64,000 bases of DNA, taken from NCBI GenBank assembly GCA_963965975.1, contig OZ014425.1, forward strand, positions 3,361,501 to 3,425,500, in the 5' to 3' direction. Under the pieces are notes generated by a model. That model had not been told where the DNA came from. It saw only the letters and a program-made list of their open reading frames with translations, and made no database searches. Source of the stretch: Xestospongia bergquistia (taxonomy: Eukaryota > Porifera > Demospongiae > Haplosclerida > Petrosiidae). This document shows, in pieces, positions 37,052 to 48,701 of this stretch (position 1 is the stretch's first letter; each line of letters starts with the position of its first letter). A program made the translations under genes and the position numbers.

Positions 37052-37613
37052 CTTTTTTAATAGCAGTATGTACGTAGATCAAGTATATTATACGTTGTGA
37101 TACATTGTTCAGTATTTTTATTGTTATTATGATTTATATAATAAGTATTAAGCTTGTATTATATTCAAGCTATAACTTGTCATCACTATAAACCTTTGCA
37201 GTTTTATTAGAATTAAAGATTAGTTTATTATTCAATTCAATATGTTTCAACTCAAGCATACTATGAAAAATGATATTATCTTTTAATGTTATATATTTAT
37301 AGTCTTTATAATAATGGATGAAGGATAAATTTCTCATTTTAAATGGAATATAGAATGCTAGTAGGAAAGTAGTAGTGATTATATTACTATAATAAACATC
37401 ATTATCATTCCAGTGTTTAGGTCAAACATAACAAATATTGTTATTTATAATAGGAACTAGTAGTTACTATTAAAATACTCAACACTTAGTCTTTTAATAA
37501 TTATTTTTAAAGTGATAAAGGTATTTCTAATGAAGACTAAAATAAGACAACTAAAAATAATATAAATATAAATTATGAAAGAGACCTATAAAGAATAAAA
37601 TATCAGAGTTTAT
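37052..37613. other. Convergent intergenic region, ALDH1L / creatine kinase
   Basis: There are 562 very AT-rich bases between the two stop codons, containing both 3' UTRs. No gene or structured element is visible. Confidence 0.55.
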
Positions 37614-40600
37614 TTATTGTGTAGTTGGAATTAGATCGTCAATAGCATTTCCTCCTTCAAGAGCTTTTTCCATATCCACTAGAATTTTGACTCCATCAAT
37701 CACTTGTTGTACTAACTCCACTTCAGAAAATCCAAGACGATCAGAATTGGATATATCAAAAACACCGTCTGATGATGCAGTATCAACTCCTCCTGTTCCT
37801 CTCTTTTGAAGTCGAAGACTCTTCAATATTGAACCAAAACGTTCATCTTTGCTCAGCAGAGGTAATTTCACATGGACACCAGCTCTTAGACCAGTACCAA
37901 GGTTAGATGGACATGTAAGAACATAACCAAGGTGTTCGTTCCACATAAAAGCATGATTAGCTTCTTTTATGCAAGCCTCCACTTTGTTGAGCCCTTCACA
38001 AAATCTTGAGAACACTTCTTTCATGTTGCCTCCTTTCTGCATAGAAATGACACGGGTGTGATCTTCTTCATTGATCCACACAAGAAAATTCTTTTCTTCA
38101 TTATGCCAAATTCCACGAGCATCAGGCCAATCACGTGCCATACGAGAAGCTAGGAGAAGAGGGGAGACAGGTTTGTCAAATAGGAAGTGGTCATCAATGA
38201 GCTGTTGTTGTTCCTCTTCGGTCATTTTACTTAGAGGATAAAACTTTCCTTGAAAGACACCATCTAGAGAATTAAGTGCAGATGTAACAATCTTCTCTAC
38301 TTCTCGTCTTTCTGCTCTTGAACAGAAGGGTGGTAAAGAGAATCCACGAATGCTTCGACCAGTACGAACTCTTGAGGAAAGAACATAGTTGGGGTCAAGA
38401 TTGTCTCCTCCTTTTAGCTTGTTTGCATCTAAGTCAGTCATGTGCATATCTGTCTTTTTATAGCCATTATGTCTTGACTCAATAACAGGATCAAATAGAT
38501 CAGCAAACACTTCATAGGATTCTTCATCACCAGCTACCATACCCACTGTCATAATGAATGGGTGACCAGGATTATCAACACCAGTTTGGATTGCTCGGTC
38601 GAGGGTAAATCCATTTGGTGTTTTAAGTGGTGCTAACTTGGCATATATTTCAGGAGTCAAGCATTTGGCCATCCAGTTATTGTGTGAGGAGAGATCTGGA
38701 TAGTTGGGGTGCTTGGTAATTTTTCCTGGTCCTGGTATAAGGCTATCAATCAGTAGCCTCTTTTCTAAGGTCTTTTCCATATCCACTAGAATTTTGACTC
38801 CATCAATCACTTGTTGTACTAACTCCACTTCAGAAAATCCAAGACGATCAGAATTGGATATATCAAAAACACCGTCTGATGATGCAGTATCAACTCCTCC
38901 TGTTCCTCTCTTTTGAAGTCGAAGACTCTTCAATATTGAACCAAAACGTTCATCTTTGCTCAGCAGAGGTAATTTCACATGGACACCAGCTCTTAGACCA
39001 GTACCAAGGTTAGATGGACATGTGAGAATATAACCAAGGTGTTCGTTCCACATAAAAGCATGATTAGCTTCTTTTATGCAAGCCTCCACTTTGTTGAGCC
39101 CTTCACAAAATCTTGAAAACACTTCTTTCATGTTGCCTCCTTTCTGCATAGAAATGACACGGGTGTGATCTTCTTCATTGATCCACACAAGAAAATTCTT
39201 TTCTTCATTATGCCAAATTCCACGAGCATCAGGCCAATCACGTGCCATACGAGAAGCTAGGAGAAGAGGGGAGACAGGTTTGTCAAATAGGAAGTGGTCA
39301 TCAATGAGCTGTTGCTGTTCCTCTTCGGTCATTTTACTTAGAGGATAAAACTTTCCTTGGAAAACACCATCTAGAGAATTAAGTGCAGATGTAACAATCT
39401 TCTCTACTTCTCGTCTTTCTGCTCTTGAACAGAAGGGTGGTAAAGAGAATCCACGAATGCTTCGACCAGTACGAACTCTTGAGGAAAGAACATAGTTGGA
39501 GTCAAGATTGTCTCCTCCTTTTAGCTTGCTTGCATCTAAGTCAGTCATGTGCATATCTGTCTTTTTATAGCCATTATGTCTTGACTCAATAACAGGATCA
39601 AATAGATCAGCAAACACTTCATAGGATTCTTCATCACCAGCTACCATACCCACTGTCATAATGAATGGGTGACCAGGATTATCAACACCAGTTTGGATTG
39701 CTCGGTCGAGGGTAAATCCATTTGGTGTTTTAAGTGGTGCTAACTTGGCATATATTTCAGGAGTCAAGCATTTGGCCATCCAGTTATTGTGTGAGGAGAG
39801 ATCTGGATAGTTGGGGTGCTTGATAATTTTTCCTGGTCCTGGTATAAGGCTATCAATCAGTAGCCTCTTTTCTAAGGTCTTTTCCATATCCACTAGAATT
39901 TTGACTCCATCAATCACTTGTTGTACTAACTCCACTTCAGAAAATCCAAGACGATCAGAATTGGATATATCAAAAACACCGTCTGATGATGCAGTATCAA
40001 CTCCTCCTGTTCCTCTCTTTTGAAGTCGAAGACTCTTCAATATTGAACCAAAACGTTCATCTTTGCTCAGCAGAGGTAATTTCACATGGACACCAGCTCT
40101 TAGACCAGTACCAAGGTTAGATGGACATGTAAGAACATAACCAAGGTGTTCGTTCCACATAAAAGCATGATTAGCTTCTTTTATGCAAGCCTCCACTTTG
40201 TTGAGCCCTTCACAAAATCTTGAAAACACTTCTTTCATGTTGCCTCCTTTCTGCATAGAAATGACACGGGTGTGATCTTCTTCATTGATCCACACAAGAA
40301 AATTCTTTTCTTCATTATGCCAAATTCCACGAGCATCAGGCCAATCACGTGCCATACGAGAAGCTAGGAGAAGAGGAGAGACAGGTTTGTCAAATAGGAA
40401 GTGGTCATCAATGAGCTGTTGCTGTTCCTCTTCAGTCATTTTACTAAGAGGATAATACTTTCCTTGGAAAACACCATCTAGAGAATTAAGTGCAGATGTA
40501 ACAATCTTCTCTACTTCTCGTCTTTCTGCTCTTGAACAGAAGGGTGGTAAAGAGAATCCACGAATGCTTCGTCCGGTACGGACTCTTGAGGAAAGAACGT

Positions 40601-42364
40601 AGTTGGGATCGAGATCATCACCTCCTTGTAGCTTACTTGCGTCTAGGTCTGTTTTGTGCTTATCAGACTTTTTGAAACCATTGTGACGTGCTTCAATAAC
40701 AGGATCAAATAGATCAGCAAACACTTCATAGGATTCTTCATCACCAGCAACCATGCCCACTGTCATGATGAATGGGTGACCAGGATTATCAACACCAGTT
40801 TGGATTGCTCTATTGAGAGTAAATCCATTTGGTGTTTTGAGTGAGGCTAATTTCAAAAATATGTCAATAATCAGACATTTGGCCATCCAGTTGTTGTGTT
40901 GAGAAAGATCAGGGTAGTCGGCAAGGACACTAAACTTCTCTTGTAACTTGCCAGGTAGCAGTCGGTAAATACTTTGATTATTTTCAAGGCATTTTTCCAT
41001 AGAAATTAGCAGCTCAACGCCATCAATGACTTTCTGGACTAATACAACTTCTGAAAAACCTAGACGGTCACTATTAGAGATATCATAGATGCCTCCAACA
41101 GAGGCAGTATCAACTCCTCCAATTCCTCTGGTCTGCAGTGCAAGCTCCTTTATTATCTCTTGAAAGAAAGAAACTTTACTTAACAGTGGTAATTTCACAT
41201 GGACACCAGCTCTTAGACCAGTACCAAGGTTAGATGGACATGTAAGAACATAACCAAGGTGTTCGTTCCACATAAAAGCATGATTAGCTTCTTTTATGCA
41301 AGCCTCCACTTTGTTGAGCCCTTCACAAAATCTTGAAAACACTTCTTTCATGTTGCCTCCTTTCTGCATAGAAATGACACGGGTGTGATCTTCTTCATTG
41401 ATCCACACAAGAAAATTCTTTTCTTCATTATGCCAAATTCCACGAGCATCAGGCCAATCACGTGCCATACGAGAAGCTAGGAGAAGAGGAGAGACAGGTT
41501 TGTCAAATAGGAAGTGGTCATCAATGAGCTGTTGCTGTTCCTCTTCGGTCATTTTACTTAGAGGATAATACTTTCCTTGGAAAACACCATCTAGAGAATT
41601 AAGTGCAGATGTAACAATCTTCTCTACTTCTCGTCTTTCTGCTCTTGAACAGAAGGGTGGTAAAGAGAATCCACGAATGCTTCGTCCAGTACGAACTCTT
41701 GAGGAAAGAACATAGTTGGGGTCAAGATTGTCTCCTCCTTTTAGCTTGCTTGCATCTAAGTCAGTCGTGTGTTTATCTGTCTTTTTATAGCCATTATGTC
41801 TTGACTCAATAACAGGATCAAATAGATCAGCAAACACTTCATAGGATTCTTCATCACCAGCTACCATACCCACTGTCATGATGAATGGGTGACCAGGATT
41901 ATCAACACCAGTTTGGATTGCTCGGTCGAGTGTAAATCCATTTGGTGTTTTAAGTGGTGCTAACTTGGCATATATTTCAGGAGTCAAGCATTTGGCCATC
42001 CAGTTATTGTGTAGGGAGAGATCTGGGTAGTTTTCTTTAACACCCAACACCTTTGTTCTATAGCAGAAAAAGTTGACATATAATTATTATACTTTTAGAG
42101 TCTACAGCATAAACTATACTGTCTAATAATTATAACTGTCAACACACTGTTGTTTTGACTACCTAAAAGTACATGCACATAGTTACTTACGCATTTTTGC
42201 TTGGCTTTGGATGACCGACTGTGCAAATACAAAAGAGATAATATTATAAAAATAAAATAATAGTGGCAAATAGAAATATTATCCATGCATTTGCGCTGGG
42301 GGTGTAGCTTACCTTTTGCAACAGAACTGGGTGGGGCTGCTGGAGTTGAACTACCGCATCCCAT
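37614..42364 (-). CDS. Flagellar-type creatine kinase with four tandem catalytic units
   Basis: Exons 42313-42364, 42191-42218 and 37614-42057 give 4524 bases, 1507 aa. The start [12 protein letters not shown] carries Gly2 and Cys3 in the context of N-myristoylation plus palmitoylation, as in flagellar creatine kinases. The last exon encodes four complete phosphagen-kinase units beginning (Tyr of YPDLS) at 42029, 40916, 39809 and 38702, so the periods are 1113, 1107 and 1107 bases. Each unit has [78 protein letters not shown] and the reactive-Cys block [16 protein letters not shown]. They also have the [10 protein letters not shown] or [10 protein letters not shown] loop with its Val. These blocks are closest to creatine kinase rather than arginine kinase. 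The enzyme moves phosphate between ATP and creatine and is expected at flagellar membranes. Known flagellar forms have three units; four is unusual. The substrate call rests on motifs. Confidence 0.9.
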
Positions 42365-42542
42365 GTTGTCGTCCTGAAGTTGCTATCGCTATAGATTACT
42401 TTTATTTTTTAAAGGAAAGAAAGGCTTCTACTTTAAAAAGTGAACCAACGCCCAACTTTTAGACGCAAATTTGTTGAACGCTCAGTCACCATGACAACAG
42501 AAAATTATCAATACTGTTTACAAATCGTTGTTAGCGTGAATT

Positions 42543-42614
42543 GGGGATATAGCTCAGCGGTAGAGCGCTCGCTTTGCATGCGAGAGGCCTCGGGTTCGAA
42601 CCCCGATATCTCCA
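42543..42614 (+). tRNA. tRNA-Ala (anticodon TGC)
   Basis: The 72-base sequence folds as a full cloverleaf. The acceptor stem GGGGATA pairs with TATCTCC (one G-T pair), with A as discriminator base. The D arm is GCTCAGCGGTAGAGC, the anticodon arm CTCGC TTTGCAT GCGAG gives TGC, and the T arm is TCGGG TTCGAAC CCCGA. A and B boxes of the internal polymerase III promoter are intact (TAGCTCAGCGG and GGTTCGAACC). A T-run (TTTTTTTT) within 20 bases downstream is a polymerase III terminator. It lies between the creatine kinase start and the inverted ALDH1L copy. Confidence 0.97.
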
Positions 42615-42793
42615 TTTCCTTTTTTTTTATATAAAACAATATTCACCATCTCTGTCGTGTTCAATTATTTCTAAATTGTCAACTATAATACACATTGAAA
42701 AATGATTTCCAACAAAAACGATAGCAAGTTGCTTATCTGTATTGTGTTCATTAATACATTAAAATAAACAAGCGTTTCTGCTCAACGTTTTGT

Positions 42794-45700
42794 TCAATAT
42801 TCAATGGTAATCACTTTAATACGAAGATATTCATGAAGAGCTTCTTCTCCTGAAAAATGCAATAAATATTATCAAAAAATAGAAATTAAAAGTACCTAAA
42901 TCTTTTCCAAATCCAGATTGCTTAAATCCTCCAAATGGAGCAGCAGAATCAGTTTTGTTATAACAGTTAACAAAACATGTTCCTGCTTGAATTTTATCAC
43001 TCACATACATTGCCTACAAGACAATGTTGAATGAATTAACAACAATATTAGTTCTGACTTTGTTAATATCTCGAGTAAAAACACCTGAGGCTAAGCCGAA
43101 TTCAGTAGCATTAGCTCGACGTATTACACCATCAACATCCCTTTGCATAAAAAATGAATGAATAAATACAATGATTAGAGAACTGACCCATTTTCAAATA
43201 CAGATACTATCATCAATGGTCCAAAACTCTCTTCTTTTGCTAACATCATGTGATCTTCAACATCAGTAAATATTGTAGGCTCCAAAAAATACCCTGATCA
43301 AAACACACAATATAATATAGTCAGACATAATGAAGTCACCATGACGTGGTAATCTTTTCCCTCCATAAGCAAGAGTGGCTCCTTCTTGAACACCTACTTC
43401 AATGTACTTTAATAGACTGTCAAGATGAGCTCTATAGTGTCACAAATACAGTGATAACTTCATACAATATAACTGATTACTTGTGGTTTTGTGGTCCATG
43501 AGCAACAGAGCGATCTAGTGGGTCTCCTATTTTCATTTTCTTGACTTCCTCTATTACTCTCTCTAAGAACTTGTCATGTGTTGATCTCTCTACAAAGATT
43601 CGGCCAGCAGCAATACAGTTCTCACCTTTGTTAAAAAAGACAGCTCCAAGGGACTAATGTAAAAGTGACTATTACAGATAATGTTAATAACAGTGACCTT
43701 ACCTGTCTGACAGCTTTGTCTAGATCACTGTCACCAAAAATAATCAATGGTGACTTTCCTCCAAGTTCAAGAGATACACGTTTAGCATTACTCTCAGCAC
43801 AACTAGAAAGATAAAATAATGAGAGAAACATTACTGTCTACAACACCTCTTCATAATGCCTTTGCCAACTTCAGTGGAACCAGTGAATCCAATCTTTCTA
43901 ACATCCATATGATCACATAATGCTTGACCAATAATAGATCCTTTAAAGACACACAATATAACACTGCAGTTGTAACTAGTTTGCTCACCTTTGCCTGGTA
44001 ATATATTAATAACACCTTTTGGAAAACCTGCTCGTACAGATAGCTCTGCAAACTTTAGAGCAGTTAGAGGAGTCACCTGGGAACACATGTCACAGTCATT
44101 AATTTGATGAGAATATTATACTCAGTACCTGAGCTGGTTTGAGGACTACAGTATTTCCAGCAGCAAGGCAGGGACTCAATTTCCAGGCAAGCATCATAAG
44201 AGGATAATTCCATGGGATTACAATACCACAGACCCTAATGTGCACTATAATGTGAAGTGAATAGGTTCTTATTTACCCAATAGGTTCTTTCTTAGTGTAA
44301 GAGAGGTTCCTGTTAGGTCTAGCATGATTAATAGGAATAGTTTGACCCTGAAAGAGAGACACACATTAAACATAAAGAAGGATTAATATAGTCAAATACC
44401 TGGATTTTGTCACACCATCCAGCAAAATAGCGAATACAATCAATAGAGAACCCAATATGTGTCTTAAGAGCCAATGTATAAACTGCACCTGAGTCCACAC
44501 TCTCCAGGGTAGCTAGTTCTTCTTTGTGCTCTTCCATCAGATCAGCCAGTCTAATACAGAGACATATACTACTACAGTGAAGACTTTAACTCACTTACTT
44601 GTACATGAGTTTTCCTCTGTCACGAGCATTCATTTTACCCCATTCTCCTTCTTCAAAAGCATACTAAATGCACAGACATGTCAGAACAATATTAATAAAC
44701 TCATCTCACTTTAGCAGCTCCTACAGCTTTATCTACATCTTCCTTAGAAGCTGACTCCACTGCACAGATAACCTAACAAGTCATTTATAACATAACATAT
44801 AATAAACTAGATCTCACAGTCTCATCAGCAGGATTGATAGAATTATAAGTACGTCCCCATGAAGAATTAATAAACTCTCCATTAATAAGTAATTGATGGG
44901 GACATTGAATTTTCCTCCCATTAGCTTCAATAGTCACCTAATTTTATCATGATAGGAACATTAAAATCAACAGCAGTATATTCTCACAGCATCAAACTCA
45001 AATTTATCAGTTACCCCTCCTCCTCTCTGCTTTGTAATAACTTGTCTAATGAAATCATCAAACCTATAATAATCATAGTATCATCACAATGGCTTGAAAG
45101 AATAAGAATTACCTGGTATTCATGTACACTTCATCAGTAGATAATCCCACAGCACTAGCTTGTAAAACTTCTTCAATTAATCTGATATTAAACAATTTAT
45201 ATACTAACCTTTAATGCACTACTATTTACCTGGTAACATCCATCGAAGAAGCTCCAGCCTTAAAGAAATCAGTTTGATCTTCAACATTGCTAGAACTGAG
45301 AATACCACCCCAAATACTCTGTCATTGAAATTCAAACTATAAAGTTTGTTAATTAGTTATCCCACTAACTCTGATGTGTTCTTTTAAAGCTTCCTCTTCA
45401 GGACTTAATTCTAACTTTTCCACTTTCTCCTCTTTACCCCATTGAGTTGCAGGGATCATACGTCCATCTTCTAATTGGAGTTGAGTGACACAGATCTTTT
45501 TCCCATCTTTACAATAGGCTACCATCCCATTCAGAGTAATGACAGCTGGACTTTCTAGCCCTTTTATTGTAACTTCCCTCCCAACAACAGGACACCGATC
45601 ATCAATGAAAGTAGATCCATAGAGAGTAACTTTCTACAACATAGAGACAATGTCTTAAATTATTTGGTGTATGCTCTAACTTGTCCATCAATTGTAGTCC

Positions 45701-46643
45701 ATGCTCCTGGAACCTGTAATAGCAATGAAAAATTATAGAACAAACAAAATGCAGAAAAAAAACAAGACTATAACTGTAAAAATTGTTGAGAGATTATTTT
45801 TGTGGTGCTGGTATTGCATCAAAATACTAAGGTTTACATAATGTTAAAATACTAAAAAGTTGCCAGTAGCTATGATGCTGTCAACTTTATTGGTTGCTTT
45901 CAACTGTCCCAAACAACTACAGAATAAACTTTTGTGAGTGGAATAATTGTATATAAATACAACACAGTCTATTAGGGGCATCATGCCACACAAACTATGC
46001 TAGGTAAACAAAAGCATTTTCAGTAAAAGTGGTAATACAATTTACTTTGTCGTTTCCACGAATAAAATTATGTACTACAATTGCAGCTTGATCCCAATTT
46101 ATCTATAAAACAGTTTGACACAAGTAAAAATGTGCTTATATTAGAAACCTCAGCCTGAGATTTCTTAGTCCATTTTTCATCGTAAGTTGCTCCACCTTCC
46201 CACTGAACAATACGAGGTGCTTTCCCTTCCTCTATTAATTTTACTGCTTCTCCCTAATAGCAAATATCATAATAGGTCTTTAACAAATTATACTTACCAT
46301 AGCTCGAACACCTTCAGGGAAGAGAAATCGGTTATAAAGAGTGTCAACTGTATCATTAATGTCGACATCACATGATCGCTGTAATAAGATAGGGCCTGTA
46401 TCAAGACCATCATCTGCCCAGAATATAGTGAATCCAGCTTGATGATCTCCCTCCATTAATGTCCAGTTAATGGCTGAGGCACCACGATGTTTAGGTAAAA
46501 TAGAAGGATGATAAATAATGGAGCCTTCTTCAGCTGCATCAATGACTTCCATAGGAATAAATTGAGTACAAAATGGCAAGACATTGAGAGTAGCTTGTAC
46601 ACTTTTATACTGCTCATAGACATTTGGGAGAAGTTGACCTAGA

Positions 46644-46681
<38 letters not shown>

Positions 46682-47075
46682 AAGAGATTTGCAACAGTAT
46701 TGTTTGAAAAAAAGACACCTTTTTGTCTCCATCTTTGAAATTTGAAAACTTGCACACCATCTTTCTCAGCTTGAGCAGCTAAAGGATCAGGACGGCCATT
46801 TTGATCAGGGACAGTAAACACACCAACAATGTTCTTTCCTTGTCTCTTAAAAAGTTGATACACTTCTTTGCCAAAGAGAGATTGGCCAATAATGGCAATA
46901 CGTAACTCCTTTTTTCTATGATCAGCAAGATATCTAAATTTAATTTACTTAATCAATTAATAATTGGTAGTTAGTAAATAACAGCGAGGATTTTTTTTCT
47001 ACTGTTTGTAGCATGTTTATTCCGGAATACTTACTTAGCAGGTTCGTTAGACTCCATTGGACCGTTAGACGCCAT
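42794..47075 (-). CDS. ALDH1L1: 10-formyltetrahydrofolate dehydrogenase, inverted paralogue without presequence
   Basis: This gene has the same domains and exon structure as the copy at 33106-37051, on the opposite strand. The 5' end differs: [14 protein letters not shown], then an exon joining [20 protein letters not shown]. It is acidic/neutral with no presequence, so a cytosolic product is predicted. The folate-site block [16 protein letters not shown], the ACP-like serine ([13 protein letters not shown]) and the dehydrogenase Cys ([11 protein letters not shown]) are intact. It ends KVITIEY. The intron between the DK and VPGAW exons is about 330 bases (45714-46045) against about 48 in the other copy. 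One stretch around 44945-45115 differs in both exon and intron, whereas 42895-44940 and 46290-46640 are nearly identical to the partner. The vertebrate symbol reflects the cytosolic prediction, not orthology to vertebrate ALDH1L1. Confidence 0.92.
42895..44940 (-). repeat. Inverted-repeat arm 2 (ALDH1L 3' half)
   Basis: Partner of 34905-36950 in the opposite orientation, nearly identical in exons and most introns. The near identity of non-coding sequence argues for recent duplication or ongoing gene conversion. Confidence 0.8.
46638..46683. repeat. (GA)n microsatellite
   Basis: About 20 GA units with a few interruptions, in the first formyltransferase intron of the inverted ALDH1L copy. It is the expanded counterpart of the (CT)n tract at 33462-33482. 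Confidence 0.9.
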
Positions 47076-47316
47076 TACTTGATCATGTGGAGATGACTGT
47101 ATATATTATAGCACTAGTAAACTGGTCAATCTGGTTTGCAAACAAGAATTTAACAAAACACGCCTTCATCACACCTTTGAATTTACTATATCAACAAAGC
47201 TCTATTGTTTTTCCTCTGACTTCACTCACACAAAAATCTCATAAAAGAGTTTATTAAGAGCACACAGTATTTTACAAAAGAACTAAAAGAAAATAAGTCA
47301 ATGTACATGGTATTCT

Positions 47317-48574
47317 CTAAATATTATCCAGGTTGCCATGACGACGTGCTTTCCATTGTAAGTAGAAACTCGTATCAATGGCAATCCAGTAAATATTGAT
47401 ACCCCATAGAACAATAGAAGTGAAACCAAATACCTAGTCAAGAAATATGATCCATTTTACACAAATTGCTACTAATATGTAATTATTATACTCACGTCAG
47501 CAATAGCAGCTTGAGCATATGATCCAGAATAATTTTCAGGATTATTTTGAGTACAATTATTTGCTAAAAATCGATCATGAACTATATTTTTTCTGATATA
47601 GGATTTCATCTCATTCTGAGCTACAGCCCATTCCACTGATGCAATGAACCAACACAAAGCCCAAGCTACATGCATGATTAGATCCTATTATAAAATAAGA
47701 GCATTGATACAAACATTATAATATAACTTACTGAAATTATCAAGTAGTTGACAAACCATTCTATTGATGAATTAGCAGTGGTCAACATATATACAACTAA
47801 AGCTATCACTCCATAGAATAAGGTTAGACTTCCCCAAGCTACAAAAAATTCTGAAGCTTGCATAAAACGTGAATCTAAAGATACTGTATCTTGGGAAGAA
47901 CTATTTCCATTTATAGTTGTAGTCACTTCTACTACAGAATATGGATATTGAGCTCTAGCAGTAACTAAAGTTAAAAACAAAAAATAATATACGACCTTTA
48001 CTCATAATACGAGTGGTATGACTACAATAGATAATGTTAGTCACATGATTTGATAAGTACAATAACTGATCTTACCAGTACTAATAGTATGGTTATTCCA
48101 TTTATTACAGTTAGCTGTGTTAGTGGCAACAAAACTAGCCACCAAAGACAATGCCAGTAGAGCTATAATCTAAGTAAAAAGAAACAATAACATGTCATTA
48201 CAGATTTAAAACACTATGTGCATTCAAGTGGTTTGAACAATTAATAGTAATGTCTGCAATTATATTATAAAATCATGAAGTGTCCACACTTTGACTTTGC
48301 TGAGGTATATGGATTCACGCTTCTTAAATACAACAAATTATGGACTTCCCTTCAGACCTCTAGGCGTTTTGTATAGTAAACATCAAGGGCTACCACCATT
48401 TTATTATTTTATTCTACAGTTGAAACAATACAATCTACCAAATTAATGGTGATGTGACCTGCCCAGAATCAATAATTCATCAATCAATACATTTAAATTT
48501 CAAGCAAAATATACCATTTCAATGATTTTTAGAAATCCTTTGGTCTGAAGTGGAGCCTTCCAATGGATATACAT
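47317..48574 (-). CDS. Synaptophysin/synaptogyrin-family four-helix MARVEL protein
   Basis: Five exons (48515-48574, 48076-48169, 47732-47964, 47496-47684, 47317-47433) total 693 bases, giving 230 aa. Four hydrophobic segments are visible: IIALLALSLVASFVA, SLTLFYGVIALVVYML, a segment around HVAWALCWFIASVEWA and FGFTSIVLWGINIYWIAI. Family marks include PLQTKGFLKIIEM at the N-terminus, the sequence SEFFVAWGSLTLFYG (compare the EFFV block of synaptophysins) and the FGF..VLWG..N start of the last helix. Two luminal loops have Asn-X-Ser/Thr sites and paired Cys. Such proteins are vesicle-membrane components. A paralogue of the same family is head-to-head, 127 bases away. It may act in secretory or endocytic vesicles; no neural role is implied. 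Confidence 0.85.
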
Positions 48575-48701
48575 CTTGCCTAGTTTATCAGTAGTACACT
48601 GTAAAGAATAGAAGCCACGAGATTTAAAAGGTGTGGTCAATCACGTGATGGAGGTCCAACCTCGAAGCTAAAATTTTGTAAGTATTGGCCTTACAGTCAA
48701 G
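48575..48701. promoter_or_regulatory. Compact divergent promoter between two synaptophysin-family genes
   Basis: Just 127 bases lie between the two ATGs. Both genes belong to the same family, so the spacer probably drives both. No factor site can be named from sequence alone. Confidence 0.5.

Noticed and set aside
38704..40023. Open frames of 70 codons on the plus strand inside the kinase (38704-38916 and 39811-40023)
   Set aside because: They are antisense to conserved coding sequence and recur only because the kinase units repeat.
37614..42050. Calling the multi-unit kinase an arginine kinase
   Set aside because: The blocks [34 protein letters not shown] and [10 protein letters not shown] fit creatine kinases much better than arginine kinases, and the MGC N-terminus matches flagellar creatine kinase.
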